NCBI RefSeq assembly: GCF_014199685.1
Contig: NZ_JACHNZ010000018.1
Location: 1-64,000 of the forward strand
Length of the DNA stretch: 64,000 bases
Source of the DNA: Sphingosinicella soli
GTDB taxonomy: Bacteria; Pseudomonadota; Alphaproteobacteria; Sphingomonadales; Sphingomonadaceae
Direction of reading: 5' to 3'
The notes beneath the pieces are model-generated. The model worked only from the letters and a program-made list of their open reading frames with translations. It made no database searches and was not told where the DNA came from. The position numbers were made by a program, and so were the translations under genes. The number at the start of each line of letters is the position of its first letter. The first letter of the stretch is position 1. Positions 35,603 through 45,355 of the stretch are shown here, piece by piece.

Positions 35603-38600
35603 GCATCCGGCCGCTGCTGCCTGAACAGAAACGCGCCGCCGATCCCGGCCTCAGCGCGTGGGTTTCCGCCTCTGCGGGGACGGGAAAGACGCAGGTGCTG
35701 ACCGCGCGCGTGCTGCGGCTGCTGCTTGCGGGCGCGCGGCCGGACGGGCTCCTCGCGCTCACCTTCACCAAGGCGGCGGCAGCGGAGATGCAGACGCGCA
35801 TTTTCGAAACGCTGTCCCGCTGGGTGCGCGCGGACGATGAAACGCTTGCCGCCGAACTCGCCGCGATCGGCGCGCCCGCCGATGCCGATACGGGCCGCCG
35901 CGCCCGCGCGCTTTTCGCCGAGGCGCTGGAGACGCGCGGCGGCTTGAAGGTGCAGACGCTGCACAGCTTCGCAAGTTCCCTGCTCGCCGCCTTCCCGCTC
36001 GAAGCGGGAATCGCGCCCGGCTATGAAACGCTCGACGACCGAAGCGCGCTTCGCATCCATGCCGAAACGCTCGCCGAGCGGATCGGCAGCGGCGACGCCG
36101 CGCTGCTCGCCGACCTTGCCGATCTCTCCGTGCTCGGCGGAGAGGCGCGCGTGCAGGAGGTGATCGCGAAGCTGCTCGCCACGCGGAACGTGTTCGAGGA
36201 TGTCTACAACAAGGCCGTCGACTGGCGCGGCCTCGTGCGGCGCGGGCTCGGCCTTCCCGGCAGCGGAAGCCGCGACGAGGTGCTCGCCGCCGCACTCGCC
36301 GACGATGCGTTCGATTGGGAAACCGTGCGCGAATATGCGGGGGCAATGGCGGCGTGGGGCACCAAGACGGGCCTCGACGCTGCCGATGTGCTGGCGTGTG
36401 TAATCTGTGCGTCGCCGGAGGTGCGACACGATTTTCTGGACGATCTCGTCGGTGCGGCTTTCCGCAAGGACGGCGAGCGCCGGGCCGCGCCGAAGGGACT
36501 GAGTGACCTCCACGACCGTTTCTGCATCGTCGTCGGCGCGGTGCGCGATCTCGCCGCCGGGCTCGATCTTGCCGAGACGGCGGCGCTGCATCTGCGCGTC
36601 GGCCATGCGCTCGCCGCCGCCTATGAAACGCGCAAGGAAGCCGCAGGCGCGCTCGATTATGCCGACCTCATCGTCAAGGCCGCGCGGCTGCTCTCCACGC
36701 TCGCAGCGCCCTTCGTGCTCTACAAGCTCGATCAGCGCATCGACCATATTCTCGTCGACGAGGGGCAGGATACGAATGCCGCGCAGTGGGCGATCGTGGA
36801 GGCGATCGCCGACGAATTTTTCTCCGGCGAAGGCACGCGCGACGAGGCCGAAACGGGCACGCGCACGCAGTTCGCGGTCGGCGACTACAAGCAGGCGATC
36901 TTCGGCTTTCAGGGCACGGACCCGCGCGCCTTCGAAGCCGCGCGCACCTCCGCCGAGCGCCGGGCGCTGAGCGCGGACAAGCCCTTCGAAACCATCGACC
37001 TCGCGCTCAGCTTCCGCTCCGCGCCCGCCGTGCTCGATGTCGTCGATACCGTTGTGGAAACCGCCGGTTCCGCCGCGTTCGGGATCGACGGCGAGATTTC
37101 GCGCCATGCCGCGCACCGCGCCGATGCCGCCGGGGAGGTGGTACTGTGGCCGCCCGTCACCGGCGCGCTCGACGAGGAGGACGCGGCCGAAGACGCCGTA
37201 CCCGAAGACGCCGAGCGCACACTCGCGGCGAACATCGCGCGGCAGGTTTCCGGCTGGCTGGAGCGCGGCGAATTGCTGGCGTCCAAAGGTCGGCCCATCG
37301 CGGCGGGCGACATCATGCTGCTGGTGCGTTCGCGCGGCAGCCTCGTCCCCGCGCTCGTTTCCGCGCTGATGGCCGCGCGCGTGCCCGTGGCGGGCGCAGA
37401 TCGGCTGCGGCTCACCCAGCCGCTCGCGGTGCAGGATCTGCTCGCGCTCGTCCGCTTCGCGCTGCAGCCGGGCGACGATCTTTCGCTCGCGGCGCTGCTC
37501 GTCTCGCCGTTTCTCGGCTGGACGCAGGACGATCTCTACGGCCTCGCGTTCAACCGGCGCGGCACGCTGTGGCGCACGCTGCGCGACCGCATGGACGACA
37601 AGGCCCGCGCCGCCGAAGCGTGGCTCGGCAAGGTGCTCGCGCGCGCCGACTATATGGCGCCGTTCGAATTCCTCGAATACGTGCTGTCGGGCGAACCGCA
37701 GGGGCGGCTGCGCCTGCTCGCGCGGCTCGGCGAGGAAGCGCGCGATCCGATCGAGGAACTGCTGAACCAGGCGCTTGCCTATGAAGGCGCGAACACACCG
37801 TCGTTGCAGGGCTTCCTGTCGTGGATCGAGGCGGACGACGTGGAGGTGAAGCGCGACGCCGAAGCCGCGCACGATGCCGTGCGCATCATGACGGTGCACG
37901 GCTCGAAGGGCTTGCAGGCGCCGATCATCATTCTGGCGGATGCGGCCTCCGCCGTGCCGAAAAGCGCAAAGCCGCCGCTGTCGCTCGATCTGCCCGGCCT
38001 CGGCCCCGCGCCGCTGTTCTTCGGATCGGCGAAGACGCTCGTGGGCCCGGCGCGCATCGCTCACGAGGCGGAGACGCGCGCGGCGGGCGAGGAGCACATG
38101 CGCCTGCTCTATGTCGCGCTGACGCGCGCGGAGGACCGGCTTTATGTCGGCGGCGCGCTCGGCAAGAAACCCTCGAAGGCGAAAAGCTGGCACGGCCATG
38201 TCGCCGAAGCGCTTGCGGCGTCGGCCGCGCAGACCGTTGACGACCCCGTGTGGGGCGCTGTGCTGCGTCATGCGAGCGGAACGCCCGCCCCCGCCGCCGC
38301 CGAAGCGAAAGCCTCACCGCAGGATGCGCCCGCGATCCCCGCATGGGCGCTCGCGATGCCGCCGCAGGAAGAGCGCCCGCCGCGCCCGCTCGCCCCCTCC
38401 GCGCCGCAGGACGACGATCCCGCGCAGCCTCCGCCCGGCCCGGCCCTGCGCGACGCCGCGCGCCGGGGGCAGGTGCTGCACCAGCTCTTCGAGCGGATCG
38501 GCGGCATCGCACCGGCAAACCGCGAGGCCGCGATGCGCGCGTGGCTGCGCCGCAACGCGCCCGATCTGGATGCGGACGCGATCACCGCCGAGGTCGCGGG

Positions 38601-38910
38601 CGCGCTCGCCGATCCGGGGCTGGCGCCGTGGTTCGCGGAGGGCGCTTATGCCGAAGCGCCGCTTTCGGCGGTCGTCGAGGATGTGGTCATCACCGGCACG
38701 ATCGACCGGCTGATCGTGGGGGAAGGCCTTGTCCGCGCGCTCGATTTCAAGACCGGACGGAGCCCGCCGCGCGACCTTGCGGGCGTGCCGCAGGCGCACC
38801 TGCGCCAGATGCGCGCCTACCGCGATGCGCTCGCGCGCATCTTCCCGGGGCGGCGCGTCGAGACCGCGCTGTTCTACACGGCGGCGCTGCGCCTTATCCG
38901 CGTCGATTGA
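35599..38910 (+). CDS. addA: Double-strand break repair helicase-nuclease AddA
   Basis: AddA is the UvrD-type 3'-5' helicase with a C-terminal RecB-family nuclease. The 1103-residue protein has Walker A SASAGTGKT at 23-31, motif II DEGQDTNAAQW, motif III-like FAVGDYKQAIFGFQG, motif V MTVHGSKGLQAPI and VALTRAEDRLYVGG. The nuclease motif is ALDFKTGRSPP. An acidic/proline linker separates the helicase and nuclease parts. The ATG at 35599 overlaps the addB stop (ATGA) and lies just before the first helicase segment; a GTG 15 bases earlier is also in frame. Confidence 0.95.
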   Translation: MSIRPLLPEQKRAADPGLSAWVSASAGTGKTQVLTARVLRLLLAGARPDGLLALTFTKAAAAEMQTRIFETLSRWVRADDETLAAELAAIGAPADADTGRRARALFAEALETRGGLKVQTLHSFASSLLAAFPLEAGIAPGYETLDDRSALRIHAETLAERIGSGDAALLADLADLSVLGGEARVQEVIAKLLATRNVFEDVYNKAVDWRGLVRRGLGLPGSGSRDEVLAAALADDAFDWETVREYAGAMAAWGTKTGLDAADVLACVICASPEVRHDFLDDLVGAAFRKDGERRAAPKGLSDLHDRFCIVVGAVRDLAAGLDLAETAALHLRVGHALAAAYETRKEAAGALDYADLIVKAARLLSTLAAPFVLYKLDQRIDHILVDEGQDTNAAQWAIVEAIADEFFSGEGTRDEAETGTRTQFAVGDYKQAIFGFQGTDPRAFEAARTSAERRALSADKPFETIDLALSFRSAPAVLDVVDTVVETAGSAAFGIDGEISRHAAHRADAAGEVVLWPPVTGALDEEDAAEDAVPEDAERTLAANIARQVSGWLERGELLASKGRPIAAGDIMLLVRSRGSLVPALVSALMAARVPVAGADRLRLTQPLAVQDLLALVRFALQPGDDLSLAALLVSPFLGWTQDDLYGLAFNRRGTLWRTLRDRMDDKARAAEAWLGKVLARADYMAPFEFLEYVLSGEPQGRLRLLARLGEEARDPIEELLNQALAYEGANTPSLQGFLSWIEADDVEVKRDAEAAHDAVRIMTVHGSKGLQAPIIILADAASAVPKSAKPPLSLDLPGLGPAPLFFGSAKTLVGPARIAHEAETRAAGEEHMRLLYVALTRAEDRLYVGGALGKKPSKAKSWHGHVAEALAASAAQTVDDPVWGAVLRHASGTPAPAAAEAKASPQDAPAIPAWALAMPPQEERPPRPLAPSAPQDDDPAQPPPGPALRDAARRGQVLHQLFERIGGIAPANREAAMRAWLRRNAPDLDADAITAEVAGALADPGLAPWFAEGAYAEAPLSAVVEDVVITGTIDRLIVGEGLVRALDFKTGRSPPRDLAGVPQAHLRQMRAYRDALARIFPGRRVETALFYTAALRLIRVD

Positions 38911-39022
38911 TCTGAAAGCCCGGCTTTCCGCGCTGTCAGAAAAGCCTTGGGATATTTGGCCTTGAAGCGGTGCGGTTCAGTCTCCAGATTGCGGCGTAAG
39001 TTGTCGTTTATGGAGACGTGCC

Positions 39023-39346
39023 ATGGGTTCCACCGCCATTACGCCTGAAAATTTCGAGGCCGAGGTCGCAAATGCCGGGAAACCGGTTCTCGTCGACTTC
39101 TGGGCGCCCTGGTGCGGCCCGTGCCGCCAGATCGCGCCCGCGCTCGAGGAGCTTTCCGAAGAACTCGGCGATCAGGTGACGATCGCCAAGCTCAACACCG
39201 ACGATCACCCCGAGCTTGCCTCGCAGTTCGGCATTCGGGGTATCCCGACGATGATCCTGTTCAAGGACGGCAAACCCGCCGCCACCAAGGTGGGCGCGCA
39301 GCCGAAATCGTCGATCAAGGACTGGCTCGTCGGCGAACTCGCCTGA
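39023..39346 (+). CDS. trxA: Thioredoxin
   Basis: The 107-residue thioredoxin has the redox motif [13 protein letters not shown] with Cys31 and Cys34, the cis-Pro loop [14 protein letters not shown] and [14 protein letters not shown] at the end. It serves as general disulfide reductant in the cytoplasm, for ribonucleotide reductase and peroxiredoxins among others. It lies 112 bp after addA and may have its own promoter. This gene conventionally closes the ahcY-trxA block. Confidence 0.97.
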   Translation: MGSTAITPENFEAEVANAGKPVLVDFWAPWCGPCRQIAPALEELSEELGDQVTIAKLNTDDHPELASQFGIRGIPTMILFKDGKPAATKVGAQPKSSIKDWLVGELA

Positions 39347-39355
39347 GCAGGTAAA

Positions 39356-39379
39356 GGCGGAGGCTAAGCGGCCTCCGCC
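39356..39379. terminator. Hairpin between convergent trxA and MFS gene
   Basis: A 9-bp perfect stem GGCGGAGGC / GCCTCCGCC (39356-39364 with 39371-39379) surrounds the MFS stop codon. T residues are few on either side (TTTAC on the minus strand), so termination is plausible but not strong. Confidence 0.45.
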
Positions 39380-40575
39380 AACGCTGCGCGGCGGCTGACG
39401 AACGCCGCCAGCAGCGCGCCCGCCGCCAGCACGCCCGACGCGATCAGAAAGCTGATCCCCGGCGCATCGCCCACGGTCATTTCGTACATCCAGCCGAAGA
39501 ACAGCGGCGAGGCGATGCCCGCGATGCTGCCCACGCTCATGTTCGCGCCCTGAAGCTGGCCCTGCTCGCTCTCGGAGACGCGGCGCGTCATCAGCGATTG
39601 CAGCGTCGGCATCGCGAGCGCCCAGAGCGCGTTGGGGAATAGCGCGAGCGTGAAGAGAAATCCGGTCGGCGCAAGCCCCATGCCCGCAAGGCCGAGGCTT
39701 CCCATGATGAGCCCGGCGACCATCGTGCGCCGGTCCCCCCAGCGCTTTACCGCCGGGCCGACGAGCACCGCCTGCACGATCATTTCAAGCCCGCCCGCGA
39801 GCGCCAGCGCGAAGCCGAGATACATCGGGGTCCAGCCGTGCGTGTGCGCGGCGTAGAGCACGAACACCACCGAGAACACGTGGTGCGCGAAGTAGAGCAG
39901 GAAGTTCACGATCGCGAGCCCCGACAGCTCCGGGTGCGAGCGCAGCAGCTTCAGCGCGCCGAAGGGGTTCGCGCGCGTCCACGAAAACGCCATGCGCCGC
40001 TCGGGCGGCAGCGATTCGGGCAGGATGACCAGCCCGTAGAGGAACGTGATGCCCGAGAGTACCGCCGCCGCCCAGAACGGCGCGCGCGGGCTGATCTCGC
40101 CGAGCACGCCGCCGATCAGCGGCCCGGCGATGAACCCGGCGCTGAACGCCGCGCCGACAAGGCCGTAGCCGCGCGCGCGCTCTTCGGGCGCGGTGATGTC
40201 GGCCATGTAGGCGAACACCGCGGTGAAGCTGGAGGAGGTGATGCCCCCGATCATGCGGCCGACGGCAAGCCACCACAGGTCGGGCGCCAGCGCCATCAGT
40301 ATCCAGTCGAGCGTCAGGCCTGCGGTGGAAATCAGGATCGTCGGGCGCCGTCCGTAGCGGTCGGAAATCGATCCGATGATCGGCGAGCAGAGGAACTGCA
40401 TCCCCGCCCAGATCGCCACCATGATGCCGTTCCAGTATCCGGCGGAAGCCTCCGACCCCACGAAACCCTCGATAAGCGCGGGAAGCACGGGGATGACGAG
40501 CCCCATGGCCATGACGTCGAGCACGGCGACGGCAAGGATGAAGGCGATTGCAGGGCGGGATGACGCGGACGACAT
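39364..40575 (-). CDS. MFS transporter, TetA/DHA1-like
   Basis: The 403-residue protein has 12 predicted helices and DHA1 features: DVMAMGLVIPVLPALIEGF in helix 1, motif A GSISDRYGRRPTIL and motif C-like GAAFSAGFIAGPLIGGVLGE in helix 5. This resembles the tetracycline/proton antiporter group, but that group includes many exporters of unknown substrate. No regulator is adjacent. It is convergent with trxA. I would not call tetracycline resistance from sequence alone. Confidence 0.88.
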   Translation of the reverse strand: MSSASSRPAIAFILAVAVLDVMAMGLVIPVLPALIEGFVGSEASAGYWNGIMVAIWAGMQFLCSPIIGSISDRYGRRPTILISTAGLTLDWILMALAPDLWWLAVGRMIGGITSSSFTAVFAYMADITAPEERARGYGLVGAAFSAGFIAGPLIGGVLGEISPRAPFWAAAVLSGITFLYGLVILPESLPPERRMAFSWTRANPFGALKLLRSHPELSGLAIVNFLLYFAHHVFSVVFVLYAAHTHGWTPMYLGFALALAGGLEMIVQAVLVGPAVKRWGDRRTMVAGLIMGSLGLAGMGLAPTGFLFTLALFPNALWALAMPTLQSLMTRRVSESEQGQLQGANMSVGSIAGIASPLFFGWMYEMTVGDAPGISFLIASGVLAAGALLAAFVSRRAALAEAA

Positions 40576-40636
40576 GACCGCGCGGTCATAGCCGGACGCA
40601 GGCGCGGCGTCACGCGCCTAAGATGTTAAATCAGAC

Positions 40637-40718
40637 TGTCATGCAGAACTTGTTTCAGCATCCATGCGGCCGTGCCGCTGAACCGCCGTATGGACCCTGA
40701 AACAAGTTCAGGGTGACG
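40637..40718. repeat. REP-like palindromic intergenic repeat
   Basis: An 82-bp imperfect inverted repeat: GAACTTGTTTCAG at 40646-40658 is the exact complement of CTGAAACAAGTTC at 40697-40709, and CCATGCGGC pairs with GCCGTATGG with one mismatch further in. The overall TGTCAT...GGGTGACG frame is the type of dispersed palindromic repeat common between genes in sphingomonads. It lies between the divergent-facing MFS gene and the argJ 3' end and contains no ORF. Confidence 0.75.
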
Positions 40719-40749
40719 TTTTGGTGAGCTCTGAACCGCCGTGCGCCGG

Positions 40750-41988
40750 TCAGCTCCGATAGTCGGCGTTGATCGAGATGTAGCCGTGCGTCAGGTCGCA
40801 GGTCCATACCGTCGCGCGGCCTTGCCCGAGGCCGATGTTCACACCGATCTCGATCTCCTGCCCCTTGAGGTGCGCCGCGACGGGCGCCTCGTCGTAGCCG
40901 TCGACGACCATGCCCTCTTTCGCCACCACCGTATCGCCGAAGCGCACCGAAAGCCTGTCGCGGTCCGCAGGTTCGCCCGCCTTGCCCACCGCCATCACGA
41001 CGCGGCCCCAGTTGGCGTCCTCGCCCGCCACTGCGGTCTTCACCAGCGGCGAGTTGGCGATCGAAAGCGCGATGCGCTTTGCCGAGGCGTCGTCGGTTGC
41101 GCCTTCCACGTTCACGGCGATCAGCTTCTGCGCGCCCTCGCCGTCGCGCACCACCTGCTGCGCGAGATCGCGGCAGACCTGCGTGAGCGCGGCCTGGAGA
41201 GCGTCGGCGCCGGGCGAGTCGGGCCCGGTGATTTCGGCGTTCTTCGCCGCGCCGGTCGCGAACGCGAGCAGCGTGTCGCTGGTGGAGGTGTCGCTGTCCA
41301 CGGTGATCGCGTGGAAGCTGAGGTCGGCTGCCGCCGCGAGCATCGTCTTCAGGTACGCAGGCGAGACGGCGGCGTCGGTGAACACGAACGCGAGCATCGT
41401 CGCCATGTCCGGCGCGATCATGCCCGAGCCCTTGGCGATCCCGACGACCGCGACGGTGCGGTCGCCGACGACGGCGGTGGCGCCCGCGCCCTTCGCGAAC
41501 GTATCGGTCGTCATGATCGTGGAGGCGGCGTGCAGCCAGCTTGCGTCGGAGCCCACGGAGAGCTTGCTGAACGCCTGCCGCAGCCCGTCCTTCGCCTTGT
41601 CTTCGGGGAGCGGCACGCCGATCACGCCCGTCGAGGCGAGGAAGATCTCTTCGCGCGCGACGCCGAGTTCACCGGCGACCGCATCGAGGATCGCCTCGCA
41701 CGCCGCCTGGCCGCGCCGTCCGGTGAAGGCGTTCGAGTTGCCTGCGTTCACCACGAGCGCGCGGGCCTTGCCCCCGGCAAGCGCGGCGCGGCACCATTCG
41801 ACTTCGGGCGAGGGGCACTTCGATGTCGTCGTCAGCCCCGCGACCACCGTGCCTTCGGAGAATTCGCCGAGCAGCAGGTCGGCCCGGTCCCAGCTCTTGT
41901 ACTGCGCGCGCGCCGTGGCGAGGCGGACGCCTTCGATATCGGGCAGTTTGGGGAATTTTTCGGGGGCCAGCGGCGAACGGTCGTGCAT
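40750..41988 (-). CDS. argJ: Bifunctional glutamate N-acetyltransferase / amino-acid acetyltransferase ArgJ
   Basis: ArgJ transfers the acetyl group from N-acetylornithine to glutamate in arginine synthesis (cyclic pathway). The 412-residue precursor has the self-cleavage site in GSGMIAPDMATMLAFVFTDA, with the Thr of ATML as new N-terminus, as well as VVNAGNSNAFTG. The ATG at 41988 is chosen over the adjacent ATG at 41991 for spacing to GAGGA. The frame remains open far upstream on this strand through the Anbu cluster, but that extension is coding shadow. Divergent from the ATP-grasp gene. Confidence 0.96.
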   Translation of the reverse strand: MHDRSPLAPEKFPKLPDIEGVRLATARAQYKSWDRADLLLGEFSEGTVVAGLTTTSKCPSPEVEWCRAALAGGKARALVVNAGNSNAFTGRRGQAACEAILDAVAGELGVAREEIFLASTGVIGVPLPEDKAKDGLRQAFSKLSVGSDASWLHAASTIMTTDTFAKGAGATAVVGDRTVAVVGIAKGSGMIAPDMATMLAFVFTDAAVSPAYLKTMLAAAADLSFHAITVDSDTSTSDTLLAFATGAAKNAEITGPDSPGADALQAALTQVCRDLAQQVVRDGEGAQKLIAVNVEGATDDASAKRIALSIANSPLVKTAVAGEDANWGRVVMAVGKAGEPADRDRLSVRFGDTVVAKEGMVVDGYDEAPVAAHLKGQEIEIGVNIGLGQGRATVWTCDLTHGYISINADYRS

Positions 41989-42174
41989 CATCGTCCTCGT
42001 GAATGGAATTGCCGCCGGTTTAGGCCACTGCGGCGTTTTGGTCGAGCCGCAAGAGGGGACTCGCCAAGGGGATTCCACCACGTTAGGCTCGCGGGCAACG
42101 ATAATAACCCAGCGGCGAGCAGAGACGAAGGAGCGCAGGTTCAAAAGGGGAAACGCATTTCGACGTTCAACGAA

Positions 42175-43566
42175 ATGTACGACGGGGAAACGGTTCGCGC
42201 GCCCTATCTCGACCTGGCCGGTTGGGTATCGGACATGCCGCCGGACCTCCTCGATCTGAAGCGCGCCGAGGCTGACGCTTTGTTCCGCCGCATCGGCATC
42301 ACCTTCGCGGTTTACGGCGAAGGCGGTGATCCAGAGCGGCTGATTCCTTTCGACATTTTTCCGCGCGTGTTCACTGCGCACGAATGGCGGCGGCTGGAAC
42401 GCGGCGTGAAGCAGCGCGCGCAGGCGCTGAACGCCTTTCTCCGCGATGTCTACGGCCGCGCCGAGATCGTTCGCGCCGGGCGCATTCCCGCAGAGCGTAT
42501 CTTTCAGAATGCCGCCTATGAGCCTGCGGTGGTGGGCATCCAGCCGCCGCGCGGCATCTACAGCCACATCGTCGGCGTCGATATCGTGCGCACCGGTCCC
42601 ACGGATTTCTTCGTTCTGGAAGACAATTGCCGCACGCCGTCGGGCGTTTCCTACATGCTGGAAAACCGCGAGATCATGATGCGCATGTTCCCGGACCTGT
42701 TTCAGCGCAACCGCGTCGAACCCGTGGACGATTATCCGAACCAGCTGCGCCGTACCTTGATGAGCGTCGCACCCGAAAGCTGCAAGGGCGGGCCGACCGT
42801 CGTGCTGCTCACCCCCGGATCGCTCAACAGCGCGTATTATGAACACTCCTTCCTTGCCGACCAGATGGGCGTCGAACTCGTGGAGGGGCAGGATCTCTTC
42901 GTCGACGGCGACCATGTCTACATGCGCACGACGATGGGGCCCAAGCGCGTCGATGTGATCTACCGCCGCATCGACGACGATTTCCTCGATCCGCTCTGCT
43001 TCCGCCCCGATTCGATGCTGGGCGTGCCGGGGCTGCTCAACGTGTACCGCGCCGGCAACGTCGCGATCGCATCCGCCCCCGGCGCGGGCGTGGCGGACGA
43101 CAAGGCGATCTATACCTACGTGCCGGAGATGATCCGCTTCTACCTCGGCGAGGAGCCCGTGCTGGCGAACGTGCCGACGTGGCAGTGCGGCAATCCCGAC
43201 GATCTCGCCTATGTGCTCGGCAACCTCTCCGACCTCGTCGTCAAGGAGGTGCATGGTTCGGGCGGGTACGGCATGCTCGTGGGGCCTGCCGCGACACGCG
43301 AGGAGGTGGAGGCGTACGCCCGGCGCATCAGGGCCAATCCTTCCGAGTTCATCGCGCAGCCGACGCTCTCGCTGTCGACGACGCCGACCTATGTGGAATC
43401 GGGCCTCGCGCCGCGCCATGTCGACCTTCGGCCTTATTGCCTGGTGGGGGAGCGCATCCATCTGTGCGCGGGCGGGCTGACGCGCGTGGCGCTTCGCGAA
43501 GGTTCGCTCGTCGTCAATTCCTCTCAGGGCGGCGGCGTGAAGGATACGTGGGTGCTGGCGGACTGA
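42175..43566 (+). CDS. Circularly permuted ATP-grasp protein of the Anbu cluster
   Basis: The 463-residue protein belongs to the circularly permuted ATP-grasp type 2 family (formerly DUF404/DUF407), with FNEMYDGE-like start, PFDIFPRVFTAHEW, VLEDNCRTPSGVSYMLENR and VVKEVHGSGGYGMLVGP. It ends KDTWVLAD, typical of this family. ATP-grasp enzymes form amide or peptide bonds through acyl phosphates; the predicted role is peptide synthesis or tagging. The ATG at 42175 is the first in frame; the upstream frame (KRISTFNE) looks coding-like, so a non-ATG start (ATT near 42157) is possible. The alpha-E gene begins 1 base after the stop. Confidence 0.88.
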   Translation: MYDGETVRAPYLDLAGWVSDMPPDLLDLKRAEADALFRRIGITFAVYGEGGDPERLIPFDIFPRVFTAHEWRRLERGVKQRAQALNAFLRDVYGRAEIVRAGRIPAERIFQNAAYEPAVVGIQPPRGIYSHIVGVDIVRTGPTDFFVLEDNCRTPSGVSYMLENREIMMRMFPDLFQRNRVEPVDDYPNQLRRTLMSVAPESCKGGPTVVLLTPGSLNSAYYEHSFLADQMGVELVEGQDLFVDGDHVYMRTTMGPKRVDVIYRRIDDDFLDPLCFRPDSMLGVPGLLNVYRAGNVAIASAPGAGVADDKAIYTYVPEMIRFYLGEEPVLANVPTWQCGNPDDLAYVLGNLSDLVVKEVHGSGGYGMLVGPAATREEVEAYARRIRANPSEFIAQPTLSLSTTPTYVESGLAPRHVDLRPYCLVGERIHLCAGGLTRVALREGSLVVNSSQGGGVKDTWVLAD

Positions 43567-43567
43567 G

Positions 43568-44524
43568 ATGACGATGCTGAGCCGCACTGCCGAAAACCTG
43601 TTCTGGATGACGCGCTACATGGAGCGCGCCGAGACGATGGCGCGCCTGCTGGAGGTCGGCTACCGCATCGCGCTGATGCCGTCGGCGGGGGCGGGGCACC
43701 AGAACGACTGGGCATCCATTCTGGCGGCAGCGGGCGGTGCGGCGGCGTTCGCCTCGCGCTACGGCGAGACCACGCCCGCCACGGTGGAGTCGTTTCTGTT
43801 CTTCGACCGCGAGAACACATCCTCGGTCGCGAACTGCATCTCCCGCGCGCGCGACAATGCGCGCGTCGTGCGCACCGCCGTGACCAGCGAAGTGTGGGAC
43901 GCGCTGAACGGCGCGTTTCAGGATATGAAGGCGTTCGAGCGGCGCGGACCGGGCCGCGCCGACCTGATGACGCTGTGCGACTGGACCAAGCGGCAGACGG
44001 CGCTGCTGCGCGGCGCCATCGAAAACACGCAGCTGCAGCAGGACGGCTACGATTTCATGAACCTCGGCTATTACATCGAGCGCGCCGACAACACCGCGCG
44101 GATGCTCGATGTGAAATATTATGTGCTGCTGCCGGTGACGGACCGGGTCGGCGGCGGCATCGACAATTACCAGTGGACGACGCTGCTGCGCGCCATGTCG
44201 GTGTTCCGCGCGTTCCACTGGGCCTACGGCGGCGATTACACGCCGGGGAAGATCGCGCACTTCCTCATCCTCAACAAATCCTGCCCGCGTTCGCTCATCC
44301 ACTGCGCAGAGCAGGCGAACTACCATCTCGCGCGCCTCTCCCGCGCCTACGGCCAGCGTACGAAGCCGCACCAGACCGCGCGCACCATGCTCGCCGAACT
44401 TGCCGATGCCGACATCGACGCCATCGTCCTCTCGGGGCTCCACGAGTTCCTGACCGATCACATCCGGCGCACCGCGAAGCTCGGCAGCGAGATTGCGGAT
44501 ACCTATTTGTTCGGGGGCGGGTGA
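43568..44524 (+). CDS. Alpha-E domain protein (DUF403)
   Basis: The 318-residue all-helical protein starts MLSRTAENLFWMTRYMERAETMARLLEV and has FMNLGYYIERADNTARMLDVKY and FLILNKSCPRSLIHCAEQ, the hallmarks of the alpha-E family. Its biochemical role is unknown. It is almost always encoded with the circularly permuted ATP-grasp protein and a transglutaminase-like protease, as here. The stop overlaps the transglutaminase gene region (ends at its ATG). Confidence 0.9.
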   Translation: MTMLSRTAENLFWMTRYMERAETMARLLEVGYRIALMPSAGAGHQNDWASILAAAGGAAAFASRYGETTPATVESFLFFDRENTSSVANCISRARDNARVVRTAVTSEVWDALNGAFQDMKAFERRGPGRADLMTLCDWTKRQTALLRGAIENTQLQQDGYDFMNLGYYIERADNTARMLDVKYYVLLPVTDRVGGGIDNYQWTTLLRAMSVFRAFHWAYGGDYTPGKIAHFLILNKSCPRSLIHCAEQANYHLARLSRAYGQRTKPHQTARTMLAELADADIDAIVLSGLHEFLTDHIRRTAKLGSEIADTYLFGGG

Positions 44525-45342
44525 TGCGCCTTACGGTCTCGCACGTCACCCGTTACCGCTATGCCACGCCGATCCGGCAGGTGGTGCAAAGCCATCGCCT
44601 CACGCCGTCGCGCTTCGCGGGGCAGCGCACGCTCGACTGGAAGGTGGAGGTGGAAGGCGGCCGCTTCTCGCAGCCGTTCACCGACGGCGCGGGGGACACG
44701 ATCCGCACCATGTCGATGCACGGGGCGGTCGAGGCTGTTGATATTCACGTGACAGGCACGGTCGACACCGTCGATCTCGTCGGCGTGCTCAAGGATCACC
44801 GCGAGTGCATCGCGCCGGGCGTCTATCTTCGCACCACGCGCGCGACGCGGCCCGATGCCGCGCTCCGCAAGCTGGCGGCCAAGGCGGTTTCCGGCATTCC
44901 CGAGACGGCGCGGCTCGACCGCGCGCACGCCATGGCCGCCGCCGTCGCCGACGGCATCGTGTATGCGCCGGGCGAAACACACGCGCACACCACGGCGGCC
45001 GAAGCGCTCGCGCTTGCGCTGGGCGTCTGCCAGGATCACACGCACGCGCTCATCGCCTGCGCGGTTTCAGTCGGCATTCCGGGGCGCTATGTGTCGGGCT
45101 ATCTGTTCGCGAGCGCCGACGGCGTTGCGCACGAGGCGAGCCACGCCTGGGCGGAGCTTCATATCGAGGGGCTCGGCTGGGTGGGGTTCGACGCCGCCAA
45201 CCGCTGCTCGCCGGACGAACGCTATATCCGGCTCGGCTCCGGCATCGATTCCGTGGCGGCGGCGCCGATCCGGGGCGTTTCTTTCGGCCGTGCGAACGAA
45301 GATCTCGATGTGACCGTTGCGGTTACCGCGGTGCAGCAATAA
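44524..45342 (+). CDS. Transglutaminase-like cysteine protease of the Anbu cluster
   Basis: The 272-residue protein has the bacterial transglutaminase N-terminal domain (LTVSHVTRYRYATPIRQVVQSHRLTPS) and a papain-like catalytic domain with triad Cys169 (ALGVCQDHTH), His207 (EASHAWAEL) and Asp223 (GFDAAN). Such proteins hydrolyse or form peptide/amide bonds. No signal peptide is seen, so it is cytoplasmic. In this cluster it is predicted to act on products of the ATP-grasp ligase. The Anbu gene begins 13 bp downstream. Confidence 0.9.
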   Translation: MRLTVSHVTRYRYATPIRQVVQSHRLTPSRFAGQRTLDWKVEVEGGRFSQPFTDGAGDTIRTMSMHGAVEAVDIHVTGTVDTVDLVGVLKDHRECIAPGVYLRTTRATRPDAALRKLAAKAVSGIPETARLDRAHAMAAAVADGIVYAPGETHAHTTAAEALALALGVCQDHTHALIACAVSVGIPGRYVSGYLFASADGVAHEASHAWAELHIEGLGWVGFDAANRCSPDERYIRLGSGIDSVAAAPIRGVSFGRANEDLDVTVAVTAVQQ

Positions 45343-45355
45343 AGGTTGCAGCATC

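Noticed and set aside
35563-38271. 902-codon minus-strand frame opposite addA
   Set aside because: Antisense to all the helicase motifs of addA, with Arg-rich low-complexity sequence only.
39364-40575. Tetracycline resistance gene
   Set aside because: The MFS protein has general DHA1 features, but there is no divergent tetR and no motif specific enough to claim the drug.
41989-43587. Upstream extension of the argJ frame through the ATP-grasp gene
   Set aside because: argJ has a normal N-terminus at 41988; the extension is antisense to a conserved gene and codes no known domain.
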